Source: Prunella strophiata (taxonomy: Eukaryota > Chordata > Aves > Passeriformes > Prunellidae). Taken from it: a DNA stretch of 64,000 bases. The position numbers were made by a program, and so were the translations under genes. The DNA lies in the NCBI GenBank assembly GCA_036583965.1, contig JAZBQD010000014.1:28377490-28441489 (forward strand), given 5' to 3'. Positions 40,979 to 52,562 of this stretch are shown one piece after another (the first letter of the stretch is position 1; every line of letters starts with the position of its first letter). Below the pieces are notes generated by a model. It searched no databases and was not told where the DNA came from. It worked only from the letters and a program-made list of their open reading frames with translations.

Positions 40979-41082
40979 GAAAAAGAATTGGCTTTGTCAT
41001 TGGAAGATGATAAGAATATGCAATCCTTGACTGAAACAAATATCCGTGACCTGTTTGGAAAGATGGAGAAATCAATCACTAG
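40979..41082 (+). CDS. Putative second coding exon of the CpG-island gene
   Basis: The 104-bp segment follows an acceptor (tatttggcccactag) and ends at AG|GTGACA. Of the three frames only one is open throughout, and it is the phase that continues from the MLRK exon: 34 codons plus AG. The peptide begins EKELALSLEDD and later contains NIRDLFGKMEKS. It is rich in Glu, Lys, Asp and Leu and looks helical, unlike the Cys/His/Ser-rich translations of chance frames here. The polypyrimidine tract is only moderate and the donor's +4 to +6 bases (ACA) are suboptimal. I do not recognise the protein family. The exon leaves a split AG-N codon. Confidence 0.5.
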
Positions 41083-42014
41083 GTGACAAGTCCTGTGTTT
41101 GCTAGCCCCAGAGTGCATTTCACTGCTTGAAACTGCTTGCATAACAGCAGGGAATAGACTCCAGCTCTGAGGTTTAAAGTGTTTACTCTGTTAAAATCCT
41201 CTGAGTTCAATTTTCTTCAGATATTTATGATCCAGTGAAAATTAAATTGTGGTAGAAGGTTTATGAAGCATGAACATATACATAAGAGAATGCACACAGT
41301 TGGATATTCACATCTGCACATTTTCCATTAAAATCCTGACTGCCTACTTGGGGGAAAAAATAATTGGCTCAGAATTACACAACTGAATTTAGTTACTTGA
41401 AGTAATTAGGACAGTGTATGTGGCATGTGAAGGGGCCACAAGGGTGACTTTTTGTACAGAATCATAGCTTCTAACTTATTAAAAGATGAAGTGTGTAATG
41501 TGCCTCCCTTGTTTTAACAATCTGCTGGGACTAGGGACTAAAGCAACTTGTGGAACTGGAACTACAGCTGCTCTGCAGTATGATAGTGGTTCAAAAAGAA
41601 CCTTAGAAATAATATTTTGAGTCTATCAGCTTACCAGCTACTTTATAGATTATGTACAGCTGTGAAAGAGGGAGCACACTGCTCTGAAGAGGCTTGCATA
41701 GAATGGGGTATGAAGGGGCTAAGAACATATAGTTCCTTTTTCAGCAGTGTTTATGTACTTTTTTCACAGAGAGAAAATAATTTAATCTTTTGTGGCAATA
41801 GGTCCTTTTGGAAATACAGAAGTCTAGCATTAAGCCTACTTGCTGTCCTTTTCCACTTGTGGGGTAATATGTGGTGGTTGTCTGTAGTAACATCAGACAG
41901 TTGCAGTTTGGAACATTTTTATTAAAAGAAGTTTGTTGAGTAGTGGGATTTTATTTGGTTGGGTTTTTTTGTTTTGTCTTGTGGGGTTTTTTTCCTTGTA
42001 TTTTTGTTTGTTTT

Positions 42015-42050
<36 letters not shown>

Positions 42051-43735
42051 ACTGTGTGAAAGATGCTGTTTATACAGTACATGGAATGGTAGCAGAAGAT
42101 AAACTGGCCTGAATTTAAAAAAACCCCTCAGTCTTTGGAGATATACAAATGCTAATTTTGGGTTAAATTGCTAGCATATACTTTGTACTAGACAAAAATT
42201 GTAGAGAAGTAATTTCCTGGCATTCAAGTCTATATCTGAGAACACCTGTTATTATAATTCCAGGTTTATGTTCCAAGTGAATAGAATTCAATAAATATTG
42301 CATTTTGTTCTCATTTTCTGTATAGACTTCAGTTTCAATTTACATAAACTATATGCTGTTTTTCTGCTTCCTCTGCTTGTTGTTCTGTATGTTTTCATGT
42401 ACATGACAACACCTTGAATAGTTTTGCTATCTCTCTGAGGCATACTGTATGAGGGGATGTATTCCCCAGATTTATTCTCCCTGTGTCAATTGTTTTACTC
42501 TGTAAAGAAATCCAGCAAGCCTAAAGCAGGATATTATGTTTCACGTTAAAGATTATGACGGGTGACTAACATACAGAGCCTGTTTGTTCCATGCTTAGAC
42601 CCTGACTTGTGTCTTTGGTCAAAAAATCAAAATATCATAAAAGTTTGTTTAGCCCATTCTGTGCTTCTGAATGCCTTGATCCTAGCAATCTGTGTAGTGC
42701 TGTGACAGGCTGGGAGCCTGAGTTAAAGATGTCTTGATTTGCATATGGTACAGATGGATAAAAATATTTGAAAGTTGGTACTGCTGTATTTTCCCTTTTT
42801 CCTGCTGTTTCTGGTTGTTTGTGAATTGTACTTTCCTACTATTTCAAGTAATCCTTAGTAATGCAAATATTAATAGGTTTAATAACAACCAAATGAGATT
42901 ATCTTAAGACTGGATTTTAGTTTCTACATTCACATCATAATTTTGCAATTGTAACAGGGAGGAGTAAAATACTGATTTGTTAGCTGTGTGAAAAAGAACT
43001 TTTGTTTATCTTGTGTTTTAAAAATGGGCATAATCGAATCATTGCTAACCAAGAAAACAAATTATAAGTGCTTTCACTAAAGTATTTAATTTGCAGTGTT
43101 CATTTGCAAAAACCCAGGGGATAATGGGGATTGATCCTGTGATGGGTGCATAATTTGATGCTTCTGGTGCATGCAGCACTCTCATCCTAATGACTTTCAA
43201 ATGATGGAAAAAATGAGTTGTATTCATCTGCCATCGCCTGAGAATCTTGCTTGCATGTATCAAATGCTGCAATCAGTTGAGAGGACTGATGGAAACTGAC
43301 AGCACATAATCTCATTCCAGTGAATCTGTGTGCTCCCAGCAGGTTATTACTGTGCTTCTTTCAACACCTGTAGATTTTGCACTTTGATTTTCCTGTTTTG
43401 TAGTCTTTCAAACTCTCCTTCCCAATCCTGTATCTCTTATGCAGACACAGACTGGTCTGTGATTGATGTCTTGCTGTTTTGAGAGGGAGAGTTGCAGAAT
43501 GGCTCTCACAGACAGAGTAAAGATCCAAAATGGAGGGAGATTCTTTGATCATGTAGCTACCATACCATACATGCCACATGACTGGGCATGATTTGATTAA
43601 TGGGGAGGAGAACTAGGGAGAAAAGGAGTGAGAGGCCTTGTAGTCACCCCCTTTCTCCTGTGCCCTATTGAGCAAATATTCAGCCTGTAGCCATAAAATC
43701 AGAAATTAATTCGTTTTGTCCAGTTGATCAGAAGT
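41083..43735. other. Non-coding DNA between exon candidates
   Basis: AT-rich sequence with a T/G-rich block and poly(T) run (41,941-42,045) and no supported exon on either strand. The part nearest 43,735 would be 3' UTR of the minus-strand exon at 43,736-43,942. The nearest minus-strand poly(A)-signal variant I see is ATTAAA at 43,085-43,090. Confidence 0.45.
42017..42045. repeat. Poly(T) run of 29
   Basis: An uninterrupted run of 29 T, preceded from about 41,941 by T-rich DNA broken by G. It could be the reverse-strand poly(A) tail of an old retrocopy, but I see no recognisable transcript to its left, so a slippage-grown homopolymer is more likely. Confidence 0.9.
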
Positions 43736-43942
43736 TTACTGCTGACAACTGCATATTAAATATGCTGGTTTGTGATGAAGATTGAAACCCTTTTCTTTGG
43801 CAAACTGAAGGAGAGATGGCTTGTACTTGTCCTCCAGCCCAAGCCTGTTGACAACTAAGGACTTGGAGATGGGAATGCCTTTGTAAGCACAGTCCATTCT
43901 CAAGGCTAAAATGATTCTGCTTCTCTTATCAGGCAGCAGTAT
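43736..43942 (-). CDS. Putative terminal coding exon, minus strand
   Basis: On the minus strand, cttttctgtttgtttcag is an excellent acceptor. It is followed by 68 sense codons and TAA (43,736-43,738). The frame starts in phase 0 with ILLPDKRSRIILALRMDCAY and ends in HHKPAYLICSCQQ. The make-up (Lys/Arg, Leu/Ile, Asp, Tyr, balanced) is that of a folded basic protein, unlike neighbouring chance frames. No family came to mind. A minus-strand ATTAAA at 43,085-43,090 could serve as poly(A) signal about 650 bp past the stop. It may belong with the minus-strand exon at 59,201-59,382, but their phases differ (2 versus 0), so an exon between them would be needed. It lies antisense to the proposed plus-strand gene. 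Confidence 0.5.
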   Translation of the reverse strand: MLLPDKRSRIILALRMDCAYKGIPISKSLVVNRLGLEDKYKPSLLQFAKEKGFNLHHKPAYLICSCQQ

Positions 43943-46732
43943 CTGAAACAAACAGAAAAGGGCTCCTGAGCCAGGAGATATCTTGTATGACATGTATTCA
44001 GACAGAAATTGCTGTGACCTCTGGGTTACCTTTGCTTATGTAAGGCAGGGGATGGCAGAGCAGGAGGAGGGAGACTGCTGCCAGCCCCAGGGAGCAGTGT
44101 GGGCAGGGCATACTCTGCCTGCTTCCAGTAAATAAAAAAACTTCCTGAGACAGTGCAGAGTGGCCTTAACTTCCTACTGGCATTGACATAACATCATATC
44201 TGGTCATCATAGCATTTATGCTGTCTGGTCAGAGACAAACTTATCTTCTTCAGACATTTCCATAGCATTTCCTCAGCCTGAGGAACTGAGATTCCTGGAC
44301 CAACACTCCAACTCATTTCCTCTGAAGATACAGTGTTTCTAAGCATTCAGTGATCTGAAACCATTGATATATGGAGTATCACACAGTAGGAAAATATTAT
44401 GGGTATTTGATGAATCTTCTAACTTTTTGACTTGAGTCCAATAAACATGGGCCCCTGTGAATTTCCATTCTGCTTCAAGACATCTGTTGCTTTTGATTTT
44501 TTTGGGTTTTTGTACGTTTGGTTCATTTTAACACAAAAGGAAAATACATGCTTTTATTTCTGTTGGAGCTCTTTTGGCTGCTAGAGTTGCCCATGAGCAC
44601 ATTTGGACTCCAGGACTCTCAGGTGCCAGGAGTTCTTCAATTAGCAGGGACTCTCTTCTGCCACTGGCTTTTTTTGCTCTGTCTCTGTAAGTATGCCACT
44701 CTTGCTTCTCCTTTTCCCTCTTGACTGATTTTTTTTTTTTTCCCTGTCACTTTACAGTAGAAGTTGTAATGTTACTGAACCACTGCTGTGCCTCTGTCCT
44801 TTCTGTATCAATCAAGTCATGTGGAGCGGAGAGAATGCCTTGAAGGTCACAGCCTCCCCTTTGTGCTGCCTATATATTGAAATAAAGGGTGCAGGCAAGA
44901 AGGAAACTAGCTGTGCCCTCTTTTTTAGGGGGTGATCTGAACCCTGTACCTCAGTTCTAGTTCTGATGCTGGCTGTCCCATTTGTAACTTTCATTTCTCC
45001 CACAAGAGTAGTGCTGTGTGGTTGTTAAAGGAACTGGGATTTCTATAAAACAAAATTTCTCATGTTGCAATATGGAAAATCTCATCTGACCCATCTGTGA
45101 TGCAGGATGAGTAATGTGATTGGAAATCATGTGGAAGTTGTAACATGGTGAGAGATCCTGTGCAGTGGCAGAGAACTGAAGCATGAAAATCCTGAACTAA
45201 AGGCAACAACTCATTATTCCTCTCACTGCATTTAATTGTCAGGGTTCTTTTTTGTTCACCCTGCTGTAGTGTTTTCAGAGAAGTGTAGTGCCCAGGCTTG
45301 GTGCAGTACTCTTTCAGAAGCATTAGTATCTACAGGTGAAACAAATGTCTTCCAAGGTGAAGTTTGTTTTAGAGTCATTGTTTGTCTATCATTTGTTTTT
45401 CCAACAGCATGACACAGACATGAATTTCTGATACTATCTAATCTCCACATCTACCCATTTTCCATGTTGCATTTTAGCAACTGATACGTTGCACATATGG
45501 TATGTTCATATGGTACAATCATCTTATTTCAAGCCTGTTTCAGTAAATTTAAACTTCTGAGTCTGTCCTCCCATGTACTTGCAGTCCCTTCCAGATGCTG
45601 TGGAAGATGCATGTTCTGTCTCAGTGTGTCAGTCGAGCCCTAAGTGAGTATCACACAATACAGCCTTTCTGTTTGGCAGCAAACCTCTGAGAAGGATGTT
45701 CTGGTTTTCTGTTATGAAAGAGCATAAAATAAAGCTGTGTATTCATTTAAGATGTAGAGCATCTCCTACTTCTCTTACAGAAAGGCCTTTTATCCTGTCA
45801 TAGGAGGAAGAGTGGCACAATCTGTCTCTGATAAATCCACATTAGTTCTTTCCTAACACTCTGTGACCTTCTGGGTGTTTGCAAAGAGAGAGCTCGTTTC
45901 CTCTTCTGTTTCCATGTTTCCTGTGAACTAAAGTTCAACAGGGCCAGGCAATCTCTGATCAGTCAGCATTATTTGTTGCTCTCACAAAGACAGAAAATTT
46001 TCTGCTGAATGGAAGTTCCCACACAGAGTCTGTCTCTTATGTAGCAGTAACTATAATCTATTTAATTTCTATTTTCACAGCATTTTTATAGACACTATGT
46101 TGTCTATCTTGACTTTTGGTGGAAAATTTCTGTCAAACTTCCTTTCAATAATCACTGCTGAATATACAGTCCTTTTTTAGAGAATTACTATGGCAGTGGA
46201 AATTGTGGCAGTCTACTTTCTGAAAGAGCAGGAGTTAGAAAGCAGAGTCCTGTCTCTGACGCAAAAGCATTGATCTGCCTGTAGCTGTTATCTACTGGGA
46301 GATTGAGATACATCAGCCCAAATTCACTCCAAAGAATTTGAAGCTTTTAAATGGCAACTCATTTCTCTTTGCACAGAATATAGAGAGTGTCTGGGATAGA
46401 TATTTAGATGCTACAGATTAAGAAAACAAGTCAGTTGGATGAACTTGGGCAACAGGGAGCAAGTAAATGCTCCTTTGAATTTAATTATTTACTGCATTAA
46501 TTGATGCAGTCCCTTAACCTCCTGCAAAAAACATGGGGACCTCACTAAAAGTGGAGTGGCTGAGAAGGACTCCTTTTAATTACAATTGTGATACCCAAAA
46601 TGCTGAGATTAAAAGACAGGTTGATGAGGCAACTAATTTAGGTTGTGATCCAAATGGCACTAAAATTAATGCATGGACTCTCTCTTCAAGAGAGCTGAAC
46701 TGAGCTCTAAGAGATAAAAAAAATTCATTAAA
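43943..46732. other. Non-coding DNA with one exon-like segment
   Basis: Nothing is firmly identifiable apart from the splice-bounded 59-bp segment at 45,585-45,643, listed separately. Confidence 0.5.
45585..45643 (+). other. Exon-like segment, 59 bp
   Basis: It is bounded by a very good acceptor (gtcctcccatgtacttgcag) and a good donor (TAA|GTGAGT). Joined to the split AG of 40,979-41,082 it stays open: an AGT serine, then PFQMLWKMHVLSQCVSRAL, leaving one A. A second frame is also open, so openness alone is weak evidence. It may be an alternative exon, a non-coding exon or a chance pairing of splice signals. Confidence 0.25.
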
Positions 46733-47205
46733 CACAGAATCAGAGAATATCGTGAGTTGGAGGGGACCCACAAGGATCATCATGTCCAACTCCTGGCCCT
46801 ACACAGAATCATCCCCAAGAGTCACACCATGTGCCTGAGAGCATTTTCCAAACACTTCTTGAGCTCTGTCAGGTTGGTGCTGTGACCACTTCCCTGGGGA
46901 GCCCGTTCCAGTGCCCAACCACCCTCTGGGTGATGAACCTTTATCTAATATCCAACCTAAACCTCCCATGACAAACTTCAGGCTATTCTTTTGAACCCTG
47001 TTGCTGATCACCACAGAGAAGAGACCAGTTCCTCCTGGAACAGCCCCTCCTGTTCCCTTCTAAAGGAAGCTGCAGATTGCAGTGAGGTCTCCCTTCAGTC
47101 TCCTCTTCTCCAGGCTGAGCAGACCAAGTGACCTCAGCTGCTTCTCATATGGCTTCCCCTCAAGGCCCTTCACCTCCTTCATTTCCCTCTCTAGCAGTTT
47201 AATCA
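46733..47205 (-). mobile_element. CR1 LINE fragment, reverse orientation
   Basis: The plus strand starts with the reversed CR1 3' end (cacagaatcagagaat...) and passes through 'ggacccacaaggatcatcatgtccaactcctggccct', 'gagcccgttccagtgcccaaccaccctctgggtgatgaacc' and 'ctcttctccaggctgagcagaccaagtgacctcagctgcttctcata'. This covers the CR1 3' UTR and the end of the second open frame. It is a different subfamily or copy from its neighbour at 47,502. Confidence 0.95.
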
Positions 47206-47501
47206 CAAGACACTACAGAATATTTTTCTTGCTGTTTAAAACTTTTATTTAGTTAAAAAAATTCAAGTCTTTTTCTTAAATAAAAAGCTGCCTATGGTGA
47301 ACTGCAAATGGCTGGTCTGATTACAGCAGAGCAGGAGTTAATGAAAGCTTTGTCTGTTCTCATCTTTCCTCAAAATTTTCAGTTTAAGATTTTTTCTACA
47401 TCTGAACCTGACCAAATATAATGCCTTTTGACCTTTGCCTTCATGTTTTTTCACATTAATATCTTGCTCAACTTCAGCTTGCTAGTTTTGGAGGAGAGAT
47501 G

Positions 47502-47688
47502 AATCACAGAATCAGGTGAGCTGATGCCTCTGTGTCCCCCTCCTGCTCAAAGCAGGTCTTATTAGAGCAGGTGGCTTGGGCAGACTGATGGTGGGTTTTG
47601 AGTTTCTCCAAGGATGGAGGTTCCATGGCCTTTCTGGGAATCCCATCCCATTGTCTGGCCAAAACAGACCTCTGTTGAGCAGATGACA
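47502..47688 (-). mobile_element. Second CR1 LINE fragment, reverse orientation
   Basis: It begins 'aatcacagaatcagg' and continues with 'ttattagagcaggtggcttgggcag', 'tttctccaaggatggaggttccatggcctttctgggaatcccatcccattgtctggcc'. These are diverged forms of the CR1 3' UTR text. It is separated from the previous fragment by about 300 bp of non-repeat DNA and starts again at the 3' end, so it is a separate insertion. Confidence 0.88.
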
Positions 47689-50600
47689 TTCAAAACAGCT
47701 CTGAAAGCATTGTCATGATCTCAGGGGATGGACGAGTATCCTGGGTTTCCTCTAGGAGCAAGCAAGTGTTCATAATTCTAGATATGTGCAATAGATACTC
47801 CATCCTACCTAGGGTTTTTTTGATAGCCTCAGATAGGGTTTAACTGGTATGTACACAAAGTGGTCTTGTTGGAATTTTTCAAACGGGGAAAACCCAGTCT
47901 CAGCTTGACCACTGTATCTCCCATTCAGTTTTTCTAGCTAGATTTCTTTGTTGGCTGCTACAGAGGTTGCTATTAAGGAGCTTCCGAAGAAGATTCCACC
48001 AGATCTTTTGGTGGACATGGAGCTATCTGAGCTGACTACTAAGTTCTTTACCTTGAAGCAGTCACAGTGTCACTTCTGTGAGTGTGTTTGATACTGGTTT
48101 GGTAGAAAGACAGTCTGTGTCCAGGCAGGAGGGGAACATCACCTCCTGTAGCCTTCCAGCAAACATTTGGGACTGAAAACTCCCATGGTACTGGCCTACA
48201 TCCCTGCTGACCTGCAAAAATCAGTTTGAGGAGACCAGAAAAGCCCAGAGAAACAGTAATGTCTAGGACTAGAATTAAAGGTGACTCTTTTTTCCTGACC
48301 CCCTAGGGCTTGCTTCTTACAAGATTTGCCCTCCTGATTTCTTGAGGCTGGGCACACTTTGCAGAGATGGGATGACAGGTAGCTGCCTGGATATGGCAGT
48401 ACTGCAGCTCACACTTGGAGGGATGGAGGCTGCTTTTTTCCTCTTGGAGCCTCCTGGAGATATGTCAGTAAACCACATGCATTGTGTAATGGGAAATATT
48501 AAGTGCTGCAACTTTCTTAAAAGATTAAATTTTTTCCCTTGGTAAACATTATATGAATATTAAATAAAATACTAGCTCAACAAGTTGCATGTATTACTGG
48601 CAGCATGCACTCACAGGGATGCTCATTACACTGCTGATTTTAAAGGGTCTTGTTTTTGAAATGGTGAAAGTTGCTTCTTGTATTTAAATACCAGTTCTTG
48701 TTTCTCAGTCTCTGGGATAATATTAGTATTGAGACCCATAAACCAGAGAGAAAAAACTTTAAAAGCATACAATCTGACATCTCCTGGTTGTTTTTTTTAA
48801 AGCAAGGTTTTCAATCATGGGGGATTCTTAGTATTTAAAAGTACTGAAATTCTGCTTTGACTAGACTTGCTCTGCAGCCTTGCTCTATAGCCATTAAAAC
48901 CAGCGTCAGTTTTGGTCTTAAAACTTGAGTGTTAATATTGCTAATTAAGTTTTGGCATGGTAAAATGGCAAGATTATTAAAATGTTTTTTAGTTTTGTGT
49001 CCCTATGTTGACTGATTTGATTGTTTGGATGTCATTAGGCTACTTATTTATAGCAAAAGTATGAGCAATGCACTATAAGCAGGGGAAGTAATTCCTGGCT
49101 GCTTAGCTAGAAGTTCAAATGTTAATTTTTGTTAGTGTTCAAAGTGAATGAAAGCATAATTTTGTTCAATTCTTCAGTATTCCAAAGAAATCGATTACAC
49201 AAGTGCAATTGAGGCAACAACCTTAATCTCTCCTTTTATTATACAAGTTGACAGTGCCAGTATTAGCCTGCAGTCTTCCTGACTTGTTTATGAATGTTGT
49301 ACATTGCTTTGCAGTCACTTATTGAAATTAAATTTCCTGAACTGGAGAGAAACTGCTCAATTATTTTTAGAATAAGAGCTAAGATATCCACAGCATGGAG
49401 ATAAGTCATATTTTATAAAAAAATATCCCCAGTTGAAGGATACATTTTGCAAAAGATCCCCTAATGGAGATAATGTTTAATCTTTCTGTTGTCTCTGGAT
49501 TTTATGTACATGACTGAGTTCATGATTCAACACACACGCACCATTACCACCCTTGCCCTCTTAACCACCCCATGCATTAAAAACCCAATACTTTCTGACA
49601 GGAAAAAAAATTAGGAGCAACAATTTCCTCCTAGCAGAGATCTTTCTTACAGACTGATGTTCTTCTTGGCCCAGAACTCAATAAAAGAACTCTTTCCTTT
49701 TTTTAAAGTCTAGTTGAAGAACTTGACCATTTGTATTGATTTTTACCTTGAGAACTGTGTATAAAACTTGGGATCAGCTAGAGAATTTGTTCTGTTGGGT
49801 ACTTCTGTCATGATTTAATAGCTGTGGAGCTCTTCTAGCCTCTGTGAATGGAGCCTGCAAAATCTCCAGGGCCTTTATACAGTCTTCATGACTATGGTGT
49901 TTATTAGAAATGGTATTTGGCTGCTCAACAGCCTGTGACTGATATAAGAGTGGAGTATCAGCTCCTGTAATATCATTTTGGTTTTGTATCTCCTATTTCT
50001 ACCCTAGCAGCCAGACAATGCTCGTGCCTGGAACTTTTCTAGTCCCTGCCATTTTCTGCCCTTCCAGGTTCAAAGTATATTTTAGGCCTGGCTTCAAGCC
50101 CAGTGGGTCTAAGACTGAAGGACTACTCCTGGGTTTTTCAGTGACTGAAGGAGGACATTGATTTAATGATTCTGGTTTGCTGGATGTATGGGGATATTGC
50201 TGCATATTAGAAGTTAAAGATAGGTTTTAAGTTTGGATGGGTTTTTTTTGAGTTGCATTTCTTAAGGTTGCCTACTGGTAATAGGTGGACATGCAGATCT
50301 AAGTTCTATATCAGTAAACTGATGAAGGCCATGATGCTATCATTGCTATTAACTAGCGGTTAGTCTTAAGTGTTAAAGAGAAGAGTGTTATGTAATGTTA
50401 ATGTGCACCTGACAGAAAACAGTGCAGAGAATGTATTTACAGGAAAAACAGCTCAAATTATTTCTAAAAAGGGAAATTTAATAAAGTGGAAAACAGATTG
50501 GAAGTACTGGTGAGCTAAGCACTACTGGTATGTTTTAGCTGCCCCTCAAATTTTCCTCATTAGGGGGCTATGGTTTGGTGCAGGTTTGTGATCAGAATAC

Positions 50601-50939
50601 CAAACAGTGCCCTCAGAAAGCAGATCAAAAATCTGTAAATCTGCTTTTAAAGCATGCAGAGAAAGGTACAACAAAATCATCCTCCTTTGCTGTATCTATA
50701 ATAAATAATAAAACTGGAATGGGGCAGGATGATAAAAGGGCTAAATGAATGTTCTTAATGAATGCCTGTGTATAGAATTAAAATTAACTTTGTGGAAACA
50801 GAAGAGTTCGGAGGTTTACTTTGGCTGCTATTTTGCAGTTCAGACTGGCTGATGGATACAATAATCTTGCTGGCCTTAATATTCATTAATTCAAATCATG
50901 TCAGTCATTATCTGTTCTTTTTACTCTTCTTTTTTTAGA
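47689..50939. other. Non-coding DNA
   Basis: AT-rich sequence without a supported exon or repeat. A 67-codon plus-strand frame at 48,342-48,545 overlaps a 64-codon minus-strand frame, and neither has convincing splice borders. Confidence 0.5.
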
Positions 50940-50975
50940 AAAGGTGCTCGTGTATTTGATCAGTTCTTAGTGAGG
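50940..50975 (+). other. Exon-like microsegment, 36 bp
   Basis: The acceptor has a long pyrimidine tract (ctttttactcttctttttttag). From the split AG of 40,979-41,082 it reads AGA then KGARVFDQFLV and returns to the same phase at GAG|GTGGCT. The donor is weak; TTA|GTGAGG five bases earlier is an alternative. The next acceptor candidate is only about 90 bp on, which would be a very short intron. It may be chance. Confidence 0.2.
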
Positions 50976-51065
50976 TGGCTCCTTTGATTTCTCAGTATAA
51001 TTGCAATTTGTGCACATCCGCAAGTAGTGATTTTGAGTTTTGCTTTTCATTGTTTCTTGTTCCAG

Positions 51066-51114
51066 TAAATCAGTCATAGAAGAAAATGTGGAGTCATCTG
51101 AGGGGAAGATCTAA
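51066..51114 (+). CDS. Candidate terminal coding exon
   Basis: It follows an excellent acceptor (gcttttcattgtttcttgttccag). In the phase left by 40,979-41,082 (AG+T) it gives a serine, then KSVIEENVESSEGKI and a TAA stop (51,112-51,114), again acidic and protein-like. Joined to the first two exons it would close a protein of about 54 residues; including 50,940-50,975 makes about 66. An AATAAA at 51,836-51,841 could end the transcript about 720 bp later. It is short, so chance is not excluded. If real, it might instead be a truncated alternative end of a longer protein. Confidence 0.3.
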
Positions 51115-52513
51115 GTAGCCTGCTGGGCTATCTTCAAATCAGATATCTAGCAGACTGGCCTGGAAAAAACAACACCATCTGGATATGGAAAGAGCCCTTA
51201 AGATGTTTTTGCATCACAGAAGGTTATTGACAGGGTAAATGTGCAGCAGTAAAAACCTGCCAGAAATCTGTGAGCTGGTCCATGTGCTTTCCAGCAGCAG
51301 TGGGTGTTAAAACTTCCTGGACTAACAGCCTGCAGCTGTACTTTAATTAGCTCCCCGTGAATTTCAGCTCTCACTGAAGTTCATTTCCTAGATGTTAGGA
51401 CTACTTGGGGAAAAAAAAAACCCCCTTGTTCGATTTATTATTTTCAGTTCCTTGGTATGGATCGCTCCCAAAAGTTTTTCATTGTCAATAGATGAAACAT
51501 AGCGTTTTATCCAGTCTAAACTAGTGATAGCTTACAAAGTATGTGTTTAGCTATCTAAAAAGATCATCTATTTTAACTAAAACTGTTCTTAAAGCCAAAA
51601 GACTAAAATTTCTGCTCATGTTACCAAAAGTTACCAGACTTTTCCCTAGCAGATGTTAAAACCTCTTCTAAGGAATAAGCCTTTGGAGAGTTGCAGTCCA
51701 CCACTAACCTAGCAGAAGCACTGATGATACTTTAGATTAGCATGGCAAAGGCAGTGGGTGTCACATTTAGCCTGATTACTTATTCAGTATGGATAGCTAT
51801 TACTTACATGGAGATGCTTGGGAACAGGGCTTTGAAATAAAGGGCAACTAGAATAATATGTCTGCTTTTAGCTAAAACCAGCTGCTTCACCAAGTCCACT
51901 CCTGTGATCAGTGCTTGTTACTTATTTTAAGGTATAAATCAGTATTTTAGCCCCAGTACAGCTAGTGGGACTGTTTTTTCCAAAGCTCTCTCTCCAGGCC
52001 TGGAGGAAAAAATTGATCTCATCCCTCTGATTGGAGGAAAAAATATATTGCATCCTGCTATTCACCTGCACTCTCTCAGCACATTTCAACAACTGCCTTG
52101 GATTTGGGGTGCTGTAAAGAATGCTTTCAGTGTGTTCTGTTAAGCAGAACTCTTTCCAGGAGCTGACCCAATCTAAATCAAAATGTGGTGAAAGTGAAGT
52201 TGAAAGAAAAATGGCTTAAAAGCCAGCCTGTGCTGTAATCACTCCGTGAACCTTTCCCCTCTCATTTGAGTTCATTATCCTAACCTGAGGAAGCTTAAAA
52301 TCAGACTGAGTGCAGATGTTATCAAATACGACTCTGCACTCTGTATTCAGAGCTCTGTGCCGCCTCCTGACTCTGCTCCATTTTTAGCTTTGGAATAATG
52401 TAGCACTCGCATGATTTATTACACAAAACATTCTGGCAGCAGAAAGGATCAGGAGTAGGTGGAGCCATTATAGCTGTTATCTAATTCCTTTTGAATGTTA
52501 GAGAGTATTTAAT
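51115..52513. other. Possible 3' UTR and non-coding DNA
   Basis: If the terminal exon at 51,066 is right, the first 740 bp are its 3' UTR. The part at about 52,230-52,470 is evenly composed with homeodomain-like ATGATTTATTAC text and might be a conserved non-coding element, which is a guess. Confidence 0.3.
51836..51841 (+). terminator. Candidate poly(A) signal AATAAA
   Basis: This canonical AATAAA lies about 720 bp after the candidate stop at 51,112-51,114. The downstream T/G-richness is modest (atgtctgctttta). Such hexamers are common in AT-rich DNA, so it is only useful if the upstream exon is confirmed. Confidence 0.2.
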
Positions 52514-52540
52514 AAAAAAAAAAAAAGAAAAAAAAAAAAA
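52514..52540. repeat. Interrupted poly(A) run
   Basis: Twenty-seven bases, all A except a single G. It lies just upstream of an exon-like segment. No retrocopy is recognisable to its left. Confidence 0.9.
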
Positions 52541-52562
52541 GGTTTTTTTGTGTGTGCTCCAG

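Noticed and set aside
42017..42045. Poly(T) as the tail of a reverse retropseudogene
   Set aside because: No transcript-like or coding sequence is recognisable to its left, and no flanking duplication was seen.
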